A stretch of 12,209 nucleotides of DNA, taken from NCBI GenBank assembly GCA_964502465.1, contig CAZCWX010000054.1, forward strand, positions 1-12,209, in the 5' to 3' direction. Made by a program: the position numbers and the translations under genes. Each line of letters opens with the position of its first letter. The first letter of the stretch is position 1. Origin of the DNA: CAZCWX01 sp964502465. Its GTDB lineage: Bacteria > Desulfobacterota > Binatia > Bin18. This document shows, piece by piece, positions 5,652 through 12,209 of this stretch. The notes under the pieces were generated by a model. The model did no database searches. It had not been told where the DNA came from and saw nothing but the letters and a program-made list of their open reading frames with translations.

Positions 5652-7913
5652 TCATTCGGGATCATAGGTAATGAGGCGGGCTGAATTAAAGACCACCAGC
5701 AAGGTACTGAGATTATGCAGTGCCGCAGCAATAAATGGATTGATCGCCCCAAGCGCGCCGATCAGAATGCCACCAGCATTGACGCCCAGTGCGATCGCAT
5801 AATTCTGTCGAATGACTTGCAATGTTTGCTGACTGATACGTATGGTCGTGGCGACATGGCGGAGGTCATCGCCTGCCAGGGCAATATCGGCGGCTTCGAT
5901 CGCGATGTCTGAGCCGGCTGTTCCCATGGCGATGCCCACATCAGCGAGGGCTAAGGCCGGAGCATCGTTAATGCCATCACCGACCATTGCTACCCGGTGG
6001 CCACTCGCCCGCAACGCACGGATCTGTTCGTACTTCTGTTCAGGGAGCAAGCCTGCGCGCCACGCGGTTAAGCCGACTGTTTGTGCGACCGATGCAGCCG
6101 ATTCGGCACTATCCCCTGTAAGCATTAACAGGTGCTGCACGCCGGTTGCTCGCAGTGCAGCGAGCACAGCAGCAGTCTCGGCACGAATCTTATCTCGCAC
6201 ACCGATCAGACCGATGAGCTGGGTTTGATGGGCCACATACATCATCGTTTCTCCGGCAGCGGTGTGCTCAGCGTAGCGCGCCATAGCCTCGTCCGAAACT
6301 GGGACCGCGAAGTCAGCGAGCAACTGTCGGCTGCCGACCAACACACAATTCCCCTGCCAGTCGGCATGCATGCCCCGGCCCACCAGGATTTCGCATTCTT
6401 CGTGCGGGTCAATCACCAACTCGCGGTTCCGTGCGTGGTTGACCACTGCGAGGGCAAGGGGGTGTTGTGAATGGAGTTCGCCATTCGCTGCCAGCGACAG
6501 CACTTGATCGGGGGGGTGCTCGTTCGAGAAGGAAACAATGCGCTGCACACCAGGAGCCCCGACAGTCAACGTGCCGGTTTTGTCAAAGACAACGGTATCC
6601 AACTGAGCTGCGGCCTCGAGGTGCGTGCCGCCTTTAATCAAAATCCCCCGCTTGGCGCCGTTCCCGATCGCAGCACTCACCGCTGTCGGTGTCGCCATAC
6701 CGGCTGCACAAGGGCAGGCGATGAGCAGCATGGTGAGCGCACGATTCACGTCTCGGGTGAGCGCGAAGACCCCCGCAGCCAGGGCAAAAGAAAAGGGGAC
6801 AAAACGAGTAGAAAAACGCTCGCCAATCGTCTGGATGGGAGCACGAAGTTCCTGCGCTTCCTCGACGCGTTGAATCAAGCGTCCGACTGCCGTATCATCC
6901 CCGACCCTTTCGGCCCGTACCCGCAGGTCACCCGCCAACAGCACGGTCCCGGCATAGACCGGATCTCCCACGTTACGGATGACTGGGATACTCTCTCCTG
7001 TAATCGGGGCTTCGTTAATCGTGCCACAGCCAATTTCCACCACCCCATCCACCGCGATGCGTTGCCCGGCATAGATCGCGACCAGATCTCCTGGCTGCAC
7101 CACAGCGAGAGGCCTTTCCACCTCAACCTTGTCTATCACCAGCCACACATTGGTGTCTTCAACCGAGAGCAACGCGCGAATGGCTTGACGGGTACGCCGT
7201 AATGTCAGCGCTTGCAGGTACTCCCCAAGGTTGAGGAGCCAGATGACCGTCAGTCCAGTGAGGCTCTCGCGCATAACGATGCTGGCAAGGGTCGCTGAAC
7301 TGACTAAGGTATCGGTTGTGAGACCGCCGCGGTTGGTAAAGGTACGCACTGCCCCGCGTAAGAACGGATAGCCAGACACAATGGTTGCAAGCGCACTAAG
7401 AGCGAACAACGGAGGACTCCCCGCTAAGATACCGGGGCCAAACAATACGCGCTTCACGAGAAACCCGGACAAAACCACCCCGCCAAGAATCAGATTGCGC
7501 ACCCGTTCTTGGAGTTCATGGTCACCGTGCTCATGGTCATGATCGTGTGTGTGGTCCCGTGTGGAGAGGTCGTGACGAGGGTGCTGGTGGTCATTGTTGG
7601 CAGTGAAGTTCTTCTGCCCAGTGTTTTGTTCTTGTTGCCAGGTTCGATAGGCTTCCAGGCTCAACGGTGAGGCGGTGAGAGCCGCGCGAACCAGCGTCTC
7701 CACTGTCTTTTGTGATAGGGTCTTGTCGTAATGGACCAGGATTCGTCCTGTTCGCGGATTTGCTTCTGCCGCACAAATTCCTGGTTGCTGTGTGAGGGCG
7801 ATTACCGCAGCCGCTGCTCGCCGAGGCCGACCTCGTAAGAGTTCGACCTCGTACCGTATCCGTCCAGGGACGGCAGAACGTATCCGCAATCCATTGACTT
7901 TCTGCTGATGCAT
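5652..7913 (-). CDS. P1B-type metal-transporting ATPase, CtpC-like
   Basis: This 753-residue protein carries all the core motifs: TGE (305-307, actuator), the membrane metal site CPC (400-402, in LLIACPCAAGMATPT), DKTGT with phosphorylated Asp444, the HP dipeptide (484-485), GRGMHAD (512-518), TGD (599-601) and GDGINDAP (645-652). The last two membrane segments (NYAIALGVN, 704-712, and LHNLSTLLVVFNSARL, 732-747) match the Mn/Zn-type CtpC group rather than copper ATPases. The N-terminus (5-63) resembles a degenerate HMA domain without CxxC. A His/Asp linker (HDLSTRDHTHDHDHEHGDHE, 114-133) follows and may bind or sense metal. The group normally exports metal from the cytoplasm. The start ATG lies 9 bases after the preceding stop with no strong site, so translation is probably coupled. 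The metal (Zn or Mn) is inferred. Confidence 0.93.
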   Translation of the reverse strand: MHQQKVNGLRIRSAVPGRIRYEVELLRGRPRRAAAAVIALTQQPGICAAEANPRTGRILVHYDKTLSQKTVETLVRAALTASPLSLEAYRTWQQEQNTGQKNFTANNDHQHPRHDLSTRDHTHDHDHEHGDHELQERVRNLILGGVVLSGFLVKRVLFGPGILAGSPPLFALSALATIVSGYPFLRGAVRTFTNRGGLTTDTLVSSATLASIVMRESLTGLTVIWLLNLGEYLQALTLRRTRQAIRALLSVEDTNVWLVIDKVEVERPLAVVQPGDLVAIYAGQRIAVDGVVEIGCGTINEAPITGESIPVIRNVGDPVYAGTVLLAGDLRVRAERVGDDTAVGRLIQRVEEAQELRAPIQTIGERFSTRFVPFSFALAAGVFALTRDVNRALTMLLIACPCAAGMATPTAVSAAIGNGAKRGILIKGGTHLEAAAQLDTVVFDKTGTLTVGAPGVQRIVSFSNEHPPDQVLSLAANGELHSQHPLALAVVNHARNRELVIDPHEECEILVGRGMHADWQGNCVLVGSRQLLADFAVPVSDEAMARYAEHTAAGETMMYVAHQTQLIGLIGVRDKIRAETAAVLAALRATGVQHLLMLTGDSAESAASVAQTVGLTAWRAGLLPEQKYEQIRALRASGHRVAMVGDGINDAPALALADVGIAMGTAGSDIAIEAADIALAGDDLRHVATTIRISQQTLQVIRQNYAIALGVNAGGILIGALGAINPFIAAALHNLSTLLVVFNSARLITYDPE

Positions 7914-7922
7914 GGTGTTTTT

Positions 7923-8201
7923 TTACGCGGCGCCGTTGCCATTTTCCCCTTTTTGGGCTTCACTCTGCTCGGTATCGAGGTCTGCCTGTGCCTCGGCCGT
8001 AATATCCTCTAACCCCTCGCGCACGTCATCAACAATCGTGCGCGCAGCGCGCCCGAGAAGAATGCCGGCCTTGATAGTTTCGAGGGCTAGCGGGCGTACC
8101 ACGTTACCAACGAGTGGTGCTGCTGCCTTCAACACGGGGGCTGCTACTGCTCCCAGTACGAACATCCCCACTCGTGAAGTGAGAAGCTGTGGCCATGGCA
8201 T
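7923..8201 (-). CDS. DUF5132-type small membrane-associated protein
   Basis: This 92-residue protein has one hydrophobic region (about residues 10-37, with VGMFVLGAVAAPVLKAAAPLVG), a basic middle (GRAARTIVDDVREG) and an acidic polar tail. It matches what I remember of DUF5132 proteins, which are often encoded next to CtpC-like metal ATPases; the function is not known. Start support is good: AGGAGG lies 8 bases before the ATG at 8201. The stop is 9 bases before the ATPase start, so the two genes are almost certainly cotranslated. A role as accessory subunit or stabiliser of the ATPase is inference. Confidence 0.8.
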   Translation of the reverse strand: MPWPQLLTSRVGMFVLGAVAAPVLKAAAPLVGNVVRPLALETIKAGILLGRAARTIVDDVREGLEDITAEAQADLDTEQSEAQKGENGNGAA

Positions 8202-8263
8202 GATGGGTGCCTCCTCTTCAGGCGAAAAATCACTAGCTTTTCACAACCTATCAGCGATCGCGC

Positions 8264-8355
8264 TGTTCCGCTACTAGTGGCGACCTCTTACTAGCGCAAC
8301 TCGGCTGCGTTATTACTGGGCTTTGTCTCTTCTTTCCTGTACTGTTGTTCCGCTA
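8264..8355. repeat. Direct repeat TGTTCCGCTA in the intergenic gap
   Basis: The 10-base word TGTTCCGCTA occurs at 8264-8273 and again at 8346-8355, inside the 178-base gap between the permease gene and the DUF5132 gene. This gap should hold the promoter of the ATPase module. The copies may be binding sites for a regulator or remains of a duplication. The repeat is seen directly; the function is not known. Confidence 0.35.
8272..8294. promoter_or_regulatory. TACTAG direct repeats, candidate promoter/operator
   Basis: TACTAG occurs at 8272-8277 and 8289-8294, 17 bases apart, with a third ACTAG at 8232-8236. The first copy contains the palindrome ACTAGT. On the minus strand TTGCGC, then 17 bases, then TAGTAG overlaps both copies and could be a weak -35/-10 pair for the DUF5132-ATPase transcript. 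The match to consensus is poor, so this is tentative. Confidence 0.25.
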
Positions 8356-8379
8356 TGAGACTTCCTTCTCCACGCCCTC

Positions 8380-9249
8380 TTAGCTTGTCGTCCGCATCGA
8401 TCGGACGCTCCGCAGTGACCAGGCGAATGCTAATAAGACACACAAACAAGCTGCGGCCATTTGGCCGGGTGGATAATCATAGTGATCAGCTAGAATGAAG
8501 GAAACAATGCCCGTTCCCAAAGAGGCGACAGGAGCGACAACAAACAAGCTACGCACTTCACGGCACAGGTTCTTGGCGATGATAGCTGGAAGCACGAGAC
8601 AGGCGAACGCATAAACGACGCCAGAGACATGGATCGAGAAGCCGACCACAAGGCCCAACCAAGCAGACAATACTCCCTCCCAGAAACCGACTCGCAGCCC
8701 CACGGCCTGAGCCATCTCAGGGTCTAATACCAACAGCAGTGCCGGGCGATGATAGATCGCCAAGGCTATTCCTGTGATGAACACAAGGATGGAGAAAATC
8801 CACACATCGGTTCGGGTGGCGCCGATGATCGTGCTCGACAAGAGCCGGTTGACCTCCTCCAGTCCGTGGGGGCTGTGGGACATCAGAAGAACGGAAAAGC
8901 TGGAAGAAAGAAGAAATACCCAGCCCGTGATCGCTTCGTGTGTTTCTTGACCGCCTGTCTTTCTTCCCCCTATCGTAACAAATGCGGCAAGGATTGCAAA
9001 AATACCTCCCACACTGGCGTGGAACACCTCCGAACGCCACCAACTGTATTCATCTGTTGTGATAAGACTGCCGAGCCACAGGGCAACAGCAATTCCCAGG
9101 AGTGAAGCTTGAGACACCGCCGCGCCAATAAAAATCTGATCGCGCGCGACGACGAGCACGCCGACAAGAGAGAGCAGAATCCCAATCAACCAACCAGAGA
9201 GATAGGCATTGTGAAAGAGAGACCAGGACGAGACAAAACTCTCGATCAA
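8380..9249 (-). CDS. znuB: Metal ABC transporter permease, ZnuB type
   Basis: This 289-residue inner-membrane protein has about eight hydrophobic segments and is typical in length for the ABC-3 permease family (ZnuB/TroC/MntB). Family-type features include LVVARDQIFIGAAVSQASLLGIAVAL near the N-terminus (33-58), LDPEMAQAVGLRV, the region that contacts the ATPase, and VSGVVYAFACLVLPAIIAKNL. Together with the ATPase and binding protein it would import a divalent metal. The start is a TTG at 9249 whose bases overlap the preceding TGA stop as TTGA. GGAG lies 7 bases upstream, so this start is well supported and translation is coupled. It is the last gene of the uptake operon; I see no clear terminator after it. 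Zn versus Mn cannot be decided from this subunit. Confidence 0.93.
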   Translation of the reverse strand: MIESFVSSWSLFHNAYLSGWLIGILLSLVGVLVVARDQIFIGAAVSQASLLGIAVALWLGSLITTDEYSWWRSEVFHASVGGIFAILAAFVTIGGRKTGGQETHEAITGWVFLLSSSFSVLLMSHSPHGLEEVNRLLSSTIIGATRTDVWIFSILVFITGIALAIYHRPALLLVLDPEMAQAVGLRVGFWEGVLSAWLGLVVGFSIHVSGVVYAFACLVLPAIIAKNLCREVRSLFVVAPVASLGTGIVSFILADHYDYPPGQMAAACLCVLLAFAWSLRSVRSMRTTS

Positions 9250-10010
9250 GCAGTTTCTCCGGAGGCGAGTGCGACTGCGGGGACTAACTTCTCGATGAAG
9301 CTATGCTCTTCAGTTCCATAGAGCCATTTGAGGTTCTTCTCAGTGAGAACGGCCTGACGCGGTCCGCTAATGACCGTTCCAGCATGGACAAGACCGACAT
9401 GGGTTGCGTATCGCAGAACGAGCGTCAAGTTGTGGGTGACAAAAAGGAGGGTATGCTTCTCCTGGTGATTGAGCGTCATGAGGGTATGGAGGAGGGCTTC
9501 TTCAGTTGCCAGGTCCAAATTATTGGTCGGTTCGTCAAGAAAAAGCAAGGTAGGACGGCGCACTAATGCACGGGCAACTAAGGCGCGTTGGCGCTGGCCG
9601 CCAGAGAGAGACCAGTAGCTTTGCTTGGCCAGGTCTGCTAACCCCATTTTTTCTAAGGCCCAAGTCAGACGTTTGCGCTGCTCTTCCTTGCGCAGCGTAA
9701 TCCCAACAAATCCGAGCTGAACGAATTCCTGAACGGTAGTAGGGAGCGTGGGGTTCAGGTCGCAGCGCTGCGGGACGAACCCGATACGCTCCCGCCGTCC
9801 AAGCTCTGGGTGCACCCAAAGCTGTCCGGTTTGGGGACGAAGCAGCCCTAAGAGAGCCCGGAGAAGGGTGGTTTTCCCGCCGCCATTCTGGCCAAGGAAA
9901 AACCAAAACTCTCCTGAGCGTACTTCGAGGTTGATATCGTGCAGAACGGTCTGCTGGCCATACCCCAGGGACAATCCAGTTGTCCGTAAAACGATATCAG
10001 CGCTCTCCAT
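9246..10010 (-). CDS. znuC: Metal ABC transporter ATP-binding protein, ZnuC type
   Basis: This is a 254-residue cytoplasmic ATPase. The Walker A motif is GQNGGGKTT (40-48), with GG where many ABC proteins have an S or C before the second G. The Q-loop Gln is at 81 (FVPQR), the signature is LSGGQRQR (135-142), Walker B is LLFLDEP (155-161) and the switch His is 193 (VTHN). The C-terminal part (TEKNLKWLYGTEEH) fits the ZnuC/MntA group. It powers metal uptake with the permease encoded downstream. The ATG at 10010 has AAGGAG 5 bases upstream, and that site begins within the stop codon of the small MerC-like gene (TAAGGAG). The gene ends inside the TTGA overlap with the permease gene. Confidence 0.95.
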   Translation of the reverse strand: MESADIVLRTTGLSLGYGQQTVLHDINLEVRSGEFWFFLGQNGGGKTTLLRALLGLLRPQTGQLWVHPELGRRERIGFVPQRCDLNPTLPTTVQEFVQLGFVGITLRKEEQRKRLTWALEKMGLADLAKQSYWSLSGGQRQRALVARALVRRPTLLFLDEPTNNLDLATEEALLHTLMTLNHQEKHTLLFVTHNLTLVLRYATHVGLVHAGTVISGPRQAVLTEKNLKWLYGTEEHSFIEKLVPAVALASGETA

Positions 10011-10019
10011 ACGTACTCC

Positions 10020-10172
10020 TTACTTCTGAGCGACAAGCAGCGGCATGGCCATACAATGAATCGCACATGCGATCGACAGGCCTGTCCCAATTCTATTAAT
10101 CCAGAATAAAGGAAAGGGTGGATTTTGTAAGGTTGCGACAAGCTCGGAGGCACCGCTAGACGATTTGTTCAT
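10020..10172 (-). CDS. 50-residue MerC-like peptide with CxxHC motif
   Basis: This short gene encodes 50 residues. After a polar, proline-containing N-terminus it has WINRIGTGLSIACAIHCMAM (24-43) and ends PLLVAQK. The part around CAIHC (36-40) looks like the first membrane segment of MerC-domain proteins, where a Cys pair and His lie in the segment; full MerC proteins have about four segments, so this is only the first. It reads as a real gene. The ATG overlaps the stop of the binding-protein gene as ATGA, GAGGGA lies 7 bases upstream, and the stop TAA merges with the Shine-Dalgarno site of the ABC ATPase gene. A small membrane subunit or metal-transfer peptide of the ABC importer is inference. 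A decayed merC remnant is the alternative. Confidence 0.75.
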   Translation of the reverse strand: MNKSSSGASELVATLQNPPFPLFWINRIGTGLSIACAIHCMAMPLLVAQK

Positions 10173-11218
10173 GCGGTGGTCCCTCTTAACGCGACAACAA
10201 CCTGTCGGACGTTGTAATCAACCATAGCAATATAATCGTCAGTTCCGGCTTGTGCACCGCTTTGGTTGGCCATATTGACAATCCGTGCTCCAGTATTTTC
10301 AGACACAAACCGCGCGTAGCGCGGATCGTAATAGGTTGCTGCCAGCACGACCTTGACGTCGTCAGCTTTCATCAGGTTGATAACCGCACCCAGGTGGGCC
10401 GTCGTTGGCGGAATGCCGGGCTTCGGTTCCAGGGTACCGATGACTGTGAGCCCAAAAAGACGGGCAAAGTATGGCCACATATTGTGGTCTACGATCACCT
10501 TGGTTCCGTAATAGGGGCGCATGAGACCAAGCCAGCCGCCAAGGAGGAGTTCTTCTCCCTGACTCTTGAGGAAAGCGTCCAGGCGTCCATGTTCAACAAG
10601 GAGGGCCAACTTTTCGAAATCATACTTCTGGTAGAGGAGTTCTCCTACGAGTGCGATGCCGAGCCGTTGGTGGAACGAATGGTAGCGTTCTGTAAAGGAT
10701 TGACTGCTTTCTGGTCGCAGTTCACTGAGCTTGTCTCGAATCAACCGTGCAACTCTGAGCCCGTTCAGTGGATCCAGCAGATAGTGGGGGTTACCGAAGG
10801 GGTGGACGTCTCCCATCGAACGGTCCACTACCCCAGTGGGGATTTCGAGCGGAGTAATGACCGACGCTGCGTCAACATAACCACGGGCTCCTGGCAAGAC
10901 ACGTGGGTTCCGCGCATTCCGTAGGAGCACCGGAGCCCAAGCAATTTCCAAGTCCAATCCTCCCTGAATGTACATATCACATTCGCTCAGGGCCTTGATG
11001 AAGCTGGGTTTAGCTTCCACAAAATGGGGATCTTCTGTCGGTTTGGCGAAAACCGTCACTGATACGTGGTCTCCCCCCACTGCGCGGACCAGACTGCCAA
11101 GTTCCGGGACTGTCGCACACACTTGTAAAGGTTGTGCTCGCAGCGGAGTTGCTCCGAGCAGCGTGAATAAAAAACCAAGAACGTACACGCCATATTTCAG
11201 CTCTGGTGTTTGTACCAT
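10169..11218 (-). CDS. znuA: Periplasmic metal-binding protein of ABC importer, ZnuA/TroA type
   Basis: This 349-residue exported protein has a signal peptide (about 8-28, GVYVLGFLFTLLGATPLRA). The fold markers of cluster A-I binding proteins are visible: VCATVPELGSLVRAVGGDHVSV (33-54) and the likely ligands His65 (EDPHFVE), His145 (GNPHYLLDP), His245 (VDHNMWPYFARLFGL) and an Asp at 327 or 328 (GTDDYIAMVDYN). A short VHP (138-140) stands where ZnuA proteins often have a long His-rich loop, so that loop is largely missing. The protein would capture the metal in the periplasm and hand it to the permease. AAGGAG lies 7 bases before the ATG at 11218, only 30 bases after the outer-membrane gene. 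It shares an ATGA overlap with the small MerC-like gene. Zn is the best guess; Mn is possible. Confidence 0.92.
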   Translation of the reverse strand: MVQTPELKYGVYVLGFLFTLLGATPLRAQPLQVCATVPELGSLVRAVGGDHVSVTVFAKPTEDPHFVEAKPSFIKALSECDMYIQGGLDLEIAWAPVLLRNARNPRVLPGARGYVDAASVITPLEIPTGVVDRSMGDVHPFGNPHYLLDPLNGLRVARLIRDKLSELRPESSQSFTERYHSFHQRLGIALVGELLYQKYDFEKLALLVEHGRLDAFLKSQGEELLLGGWLGLMRPYYGTKVIVDHNMWPYFARLFGLTVIGTLEPKPGIPPTTAHLGAVINLMKADDVKVVLAATYYDPRYARFVSENTGARIVNMANQSGAQAGTDDYIAMVDYNVRQVVVALRGTTA

Positions 11219-11248
11219 GCGGGATCTCCTTAATTGTATAAGGTCTCA

Positions 11249-12209
11249 TTAATATTCATGAGCGGCATGTGCGCCGTAGAGCCATTCAAACCCTAACCAA
11301 ACCGAATGGGCGTTCTTCGTGCTATTCACGAGAAAGTTCCCATGATCATAGTTGTACTGGAGGCGAATCCGTGAAAACTCGGTTGGGTGATAAACCAACA
11401 GCGGTGAGACACGCTGGCGATTAGCACGAAATGGATCATTCTTGCGGCCCCCGATGCTTTGGGCGCTGCCGCTGGCATATTCATACCGGACTCCAGCCGC
11501 CCACCTATAGTGGAACCCATAGAGAAATTGGGTATAGAGCCCCCAATCGTGCAACGTTCTCCCTGGGATCGTCGCGATCTCGTCTGGGTGTTCTTCATCA
11601 ACCAAGGTGAAACGATCGGCCTTGAAATCGCGCCGCATAAATTCCATCTGCCAAAGGAAAAACGGCCACCCTCGGAAGTTGTTCGCCGGGCGCCATCGAG
11701 TTTTCAGATCGAGCCCGTAGATCCACGTGTCTCCGTCACTCCCTGAGGCGTTGGGACCGTAGAGCCCTGAGACCCCAATTGCGGTTGTCAGTTCAGGGTT
11801 AAAGTCCCAAGAATTTCTCCACCGCACGAGGTAGGCAAAATCCTTCATATGTCTCACATCGCGTTCCACAACTGGCCGGTTCCCAATCCCTTCATCACTA
11901 AAAGCGGCATTTTCTTCGGTTTCACCTTCATGCTCGTGCCCCGCTTCCTCTTCGTGCACATGCTCTTCGCCTCCACCATGTTCGTGCCTGCCTCCAAGGA
12001 AGCTGGTCATTGTCGCACCGTTGGCATTCTGCATGCCAAAGTGCAGTTCCGAGAACCATGGAGTAGGAAGGAGCTTGGAGAGTCGGAGCCCTGCCTGTCG
12101 CATGCCATCAGGACCAAAGAACCGATTGTTGATGATCGGCTGATCTTCCCAGTCCCACTGATGGGGATGCTGTGGGTTAATGATGCCAAACTCGGTGTAG
12201 AAAAACCCG
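11249..12209 (-). CDS. Outer-membrane β-barrel protein with His-rich loop, 5' end outside window
   Basis: The visible C-terminal 319 residues are open to the window edge, so the start is missing; the internal ATG at 12103 is not the true start. β-barrel strands alternate aromatic and polar residues (for example TWIYGLDLKTRWRP and WGLYTQFLYGFHYRWAAGVRYEY), and the protein ends WLGFEWLYGAHAAHEY with a terminal aromatic residue. A His/Glu insert (RHEHGGGEEHVHEEEAGHEH, 74-93) probably forms a surface or periplasmic loop. The segment NPQHPHQWDWEDQPIINNRF recalls outer-membrane proteins found with zinc ABC genes, sometimes labelled zinc-regulated receptors; this is memory, not a search. It is the first gene of the uptake operon in view and would be the outer-membrane entry step. 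Whether it needs TonB cannot be told without the N-terminus. Confidence 0.72.
   Translation of the reverse strand, partial: GFFYTEFGIINPQHPHQWDWEDQPIINNRFFGPDGMRQAGLRLSKLLPTPWFSELHFGMQNANGATMTSFLGGRHEHGGGEEHVHEEEAGHEHEGETEENAAFSDEGIGNRPVVERDVRHMKDFAYLVRWRNSWDFNPELTTAIGVSGLYGPNASGSDGDTWIYGLDLKTRWRPANNFRGWPFFLWQMEFMRRDFKADRFTLVDEEHPDEIATIPGRTLHDWGLYTQFLYGFHYRWAAGVRYEYASGSAQSIGGRKNDPFRANRQRVSPLLVYHPTEFSRIRLQYNYDHGNFLVNSTKNAHSVWLGFEWLYGAHAAHEY

Noticed and set aside
6471..7202. Long plus-strand open frame of 243 codons
   Set aside because: It is antisense to the P-type ATPase gene, has no recognisable protein features or ribosome site, and is explained by the codon use of the real gene.
10250..10924. 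Plus-strand open frame of 224 codons
   Set aside because: It is antisense to the binding-protein gene and its translation shows no domain or signal.
12101..12103. ATG as start of the right-edge outer-membrane protein
   Set aside because: The frame stays open to the window edge and the upstream residues (for example NPQHPHQWDW) fit the same family, so the gene is cut, not started, here.

Overview
The window comes from a Gram-negative bacterium. It encodes two outer-membrane β-barrel proteins, a TonB-type energy transducer and several exported periplasmic proteins. Base composition is moderately GC-rich and Shine-Dalgarno sites are clear. The genus cannot be read from the sequence; a delta-proteobacterial or Nitrospirota-like lineage is a guess. 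All twelve supported genes lie on the minus strand, so the biological order runs from right to left. No stretch longer than about 190 bases lacks a gene.

Right part (12209 to 8380): a tight metal-uptake operon. It starts with an outer-membrane β-barrel protein carrying a His-rich loop, cut by the window edge. Next come a TroA/ZnuA-type periplasmic metal-binding protein, a 50-residue MerC-like peptide, the ABC ATPase (ZnuC type) and the ABC permease (ZnuB type). Most junctions are stop/start overlaps or Shine-Dalgarno sites touching the previous stop codon, so the order looks translationally coupled.

Middle part (8201 to 2327): after a 178-base gap with short repeats comes a second metal module. 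It holds a DUF5132-type small membrane protein, a P1B-type metal-transporting ATPase resembling CtpC, a ZIP-family transporter, an exported Cys/His-rich small protein, an exported His-rich protein and a second outer-membrane β-barrel protein. The first two are 9 bases apart; the rest follow with gaps of 23 to 157 bases.

Left part (2169 to 1): cobyric acid synthase cobQ, a likely terminator, an intergenic stretch with an inverted repeat and a hairpin, and the start of a tonB-like gene that runs off the window.

Taken together the window reads as an envelope-spanning system for a divalent transition metal, most likely zinc. It has an outer-membrane entry candidate and a TonB-type transducer, periplasmic His/Cys-rich binding proteins, two importers of different type (ABC and ZIP) and one P1B ATPase that would normally export. 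The metal is inferred, and manganese or cobalt cannot be excluded. The least described parts are the MerC-like peptide inside the ABC operon and the two exported metal-binding-type proteins.
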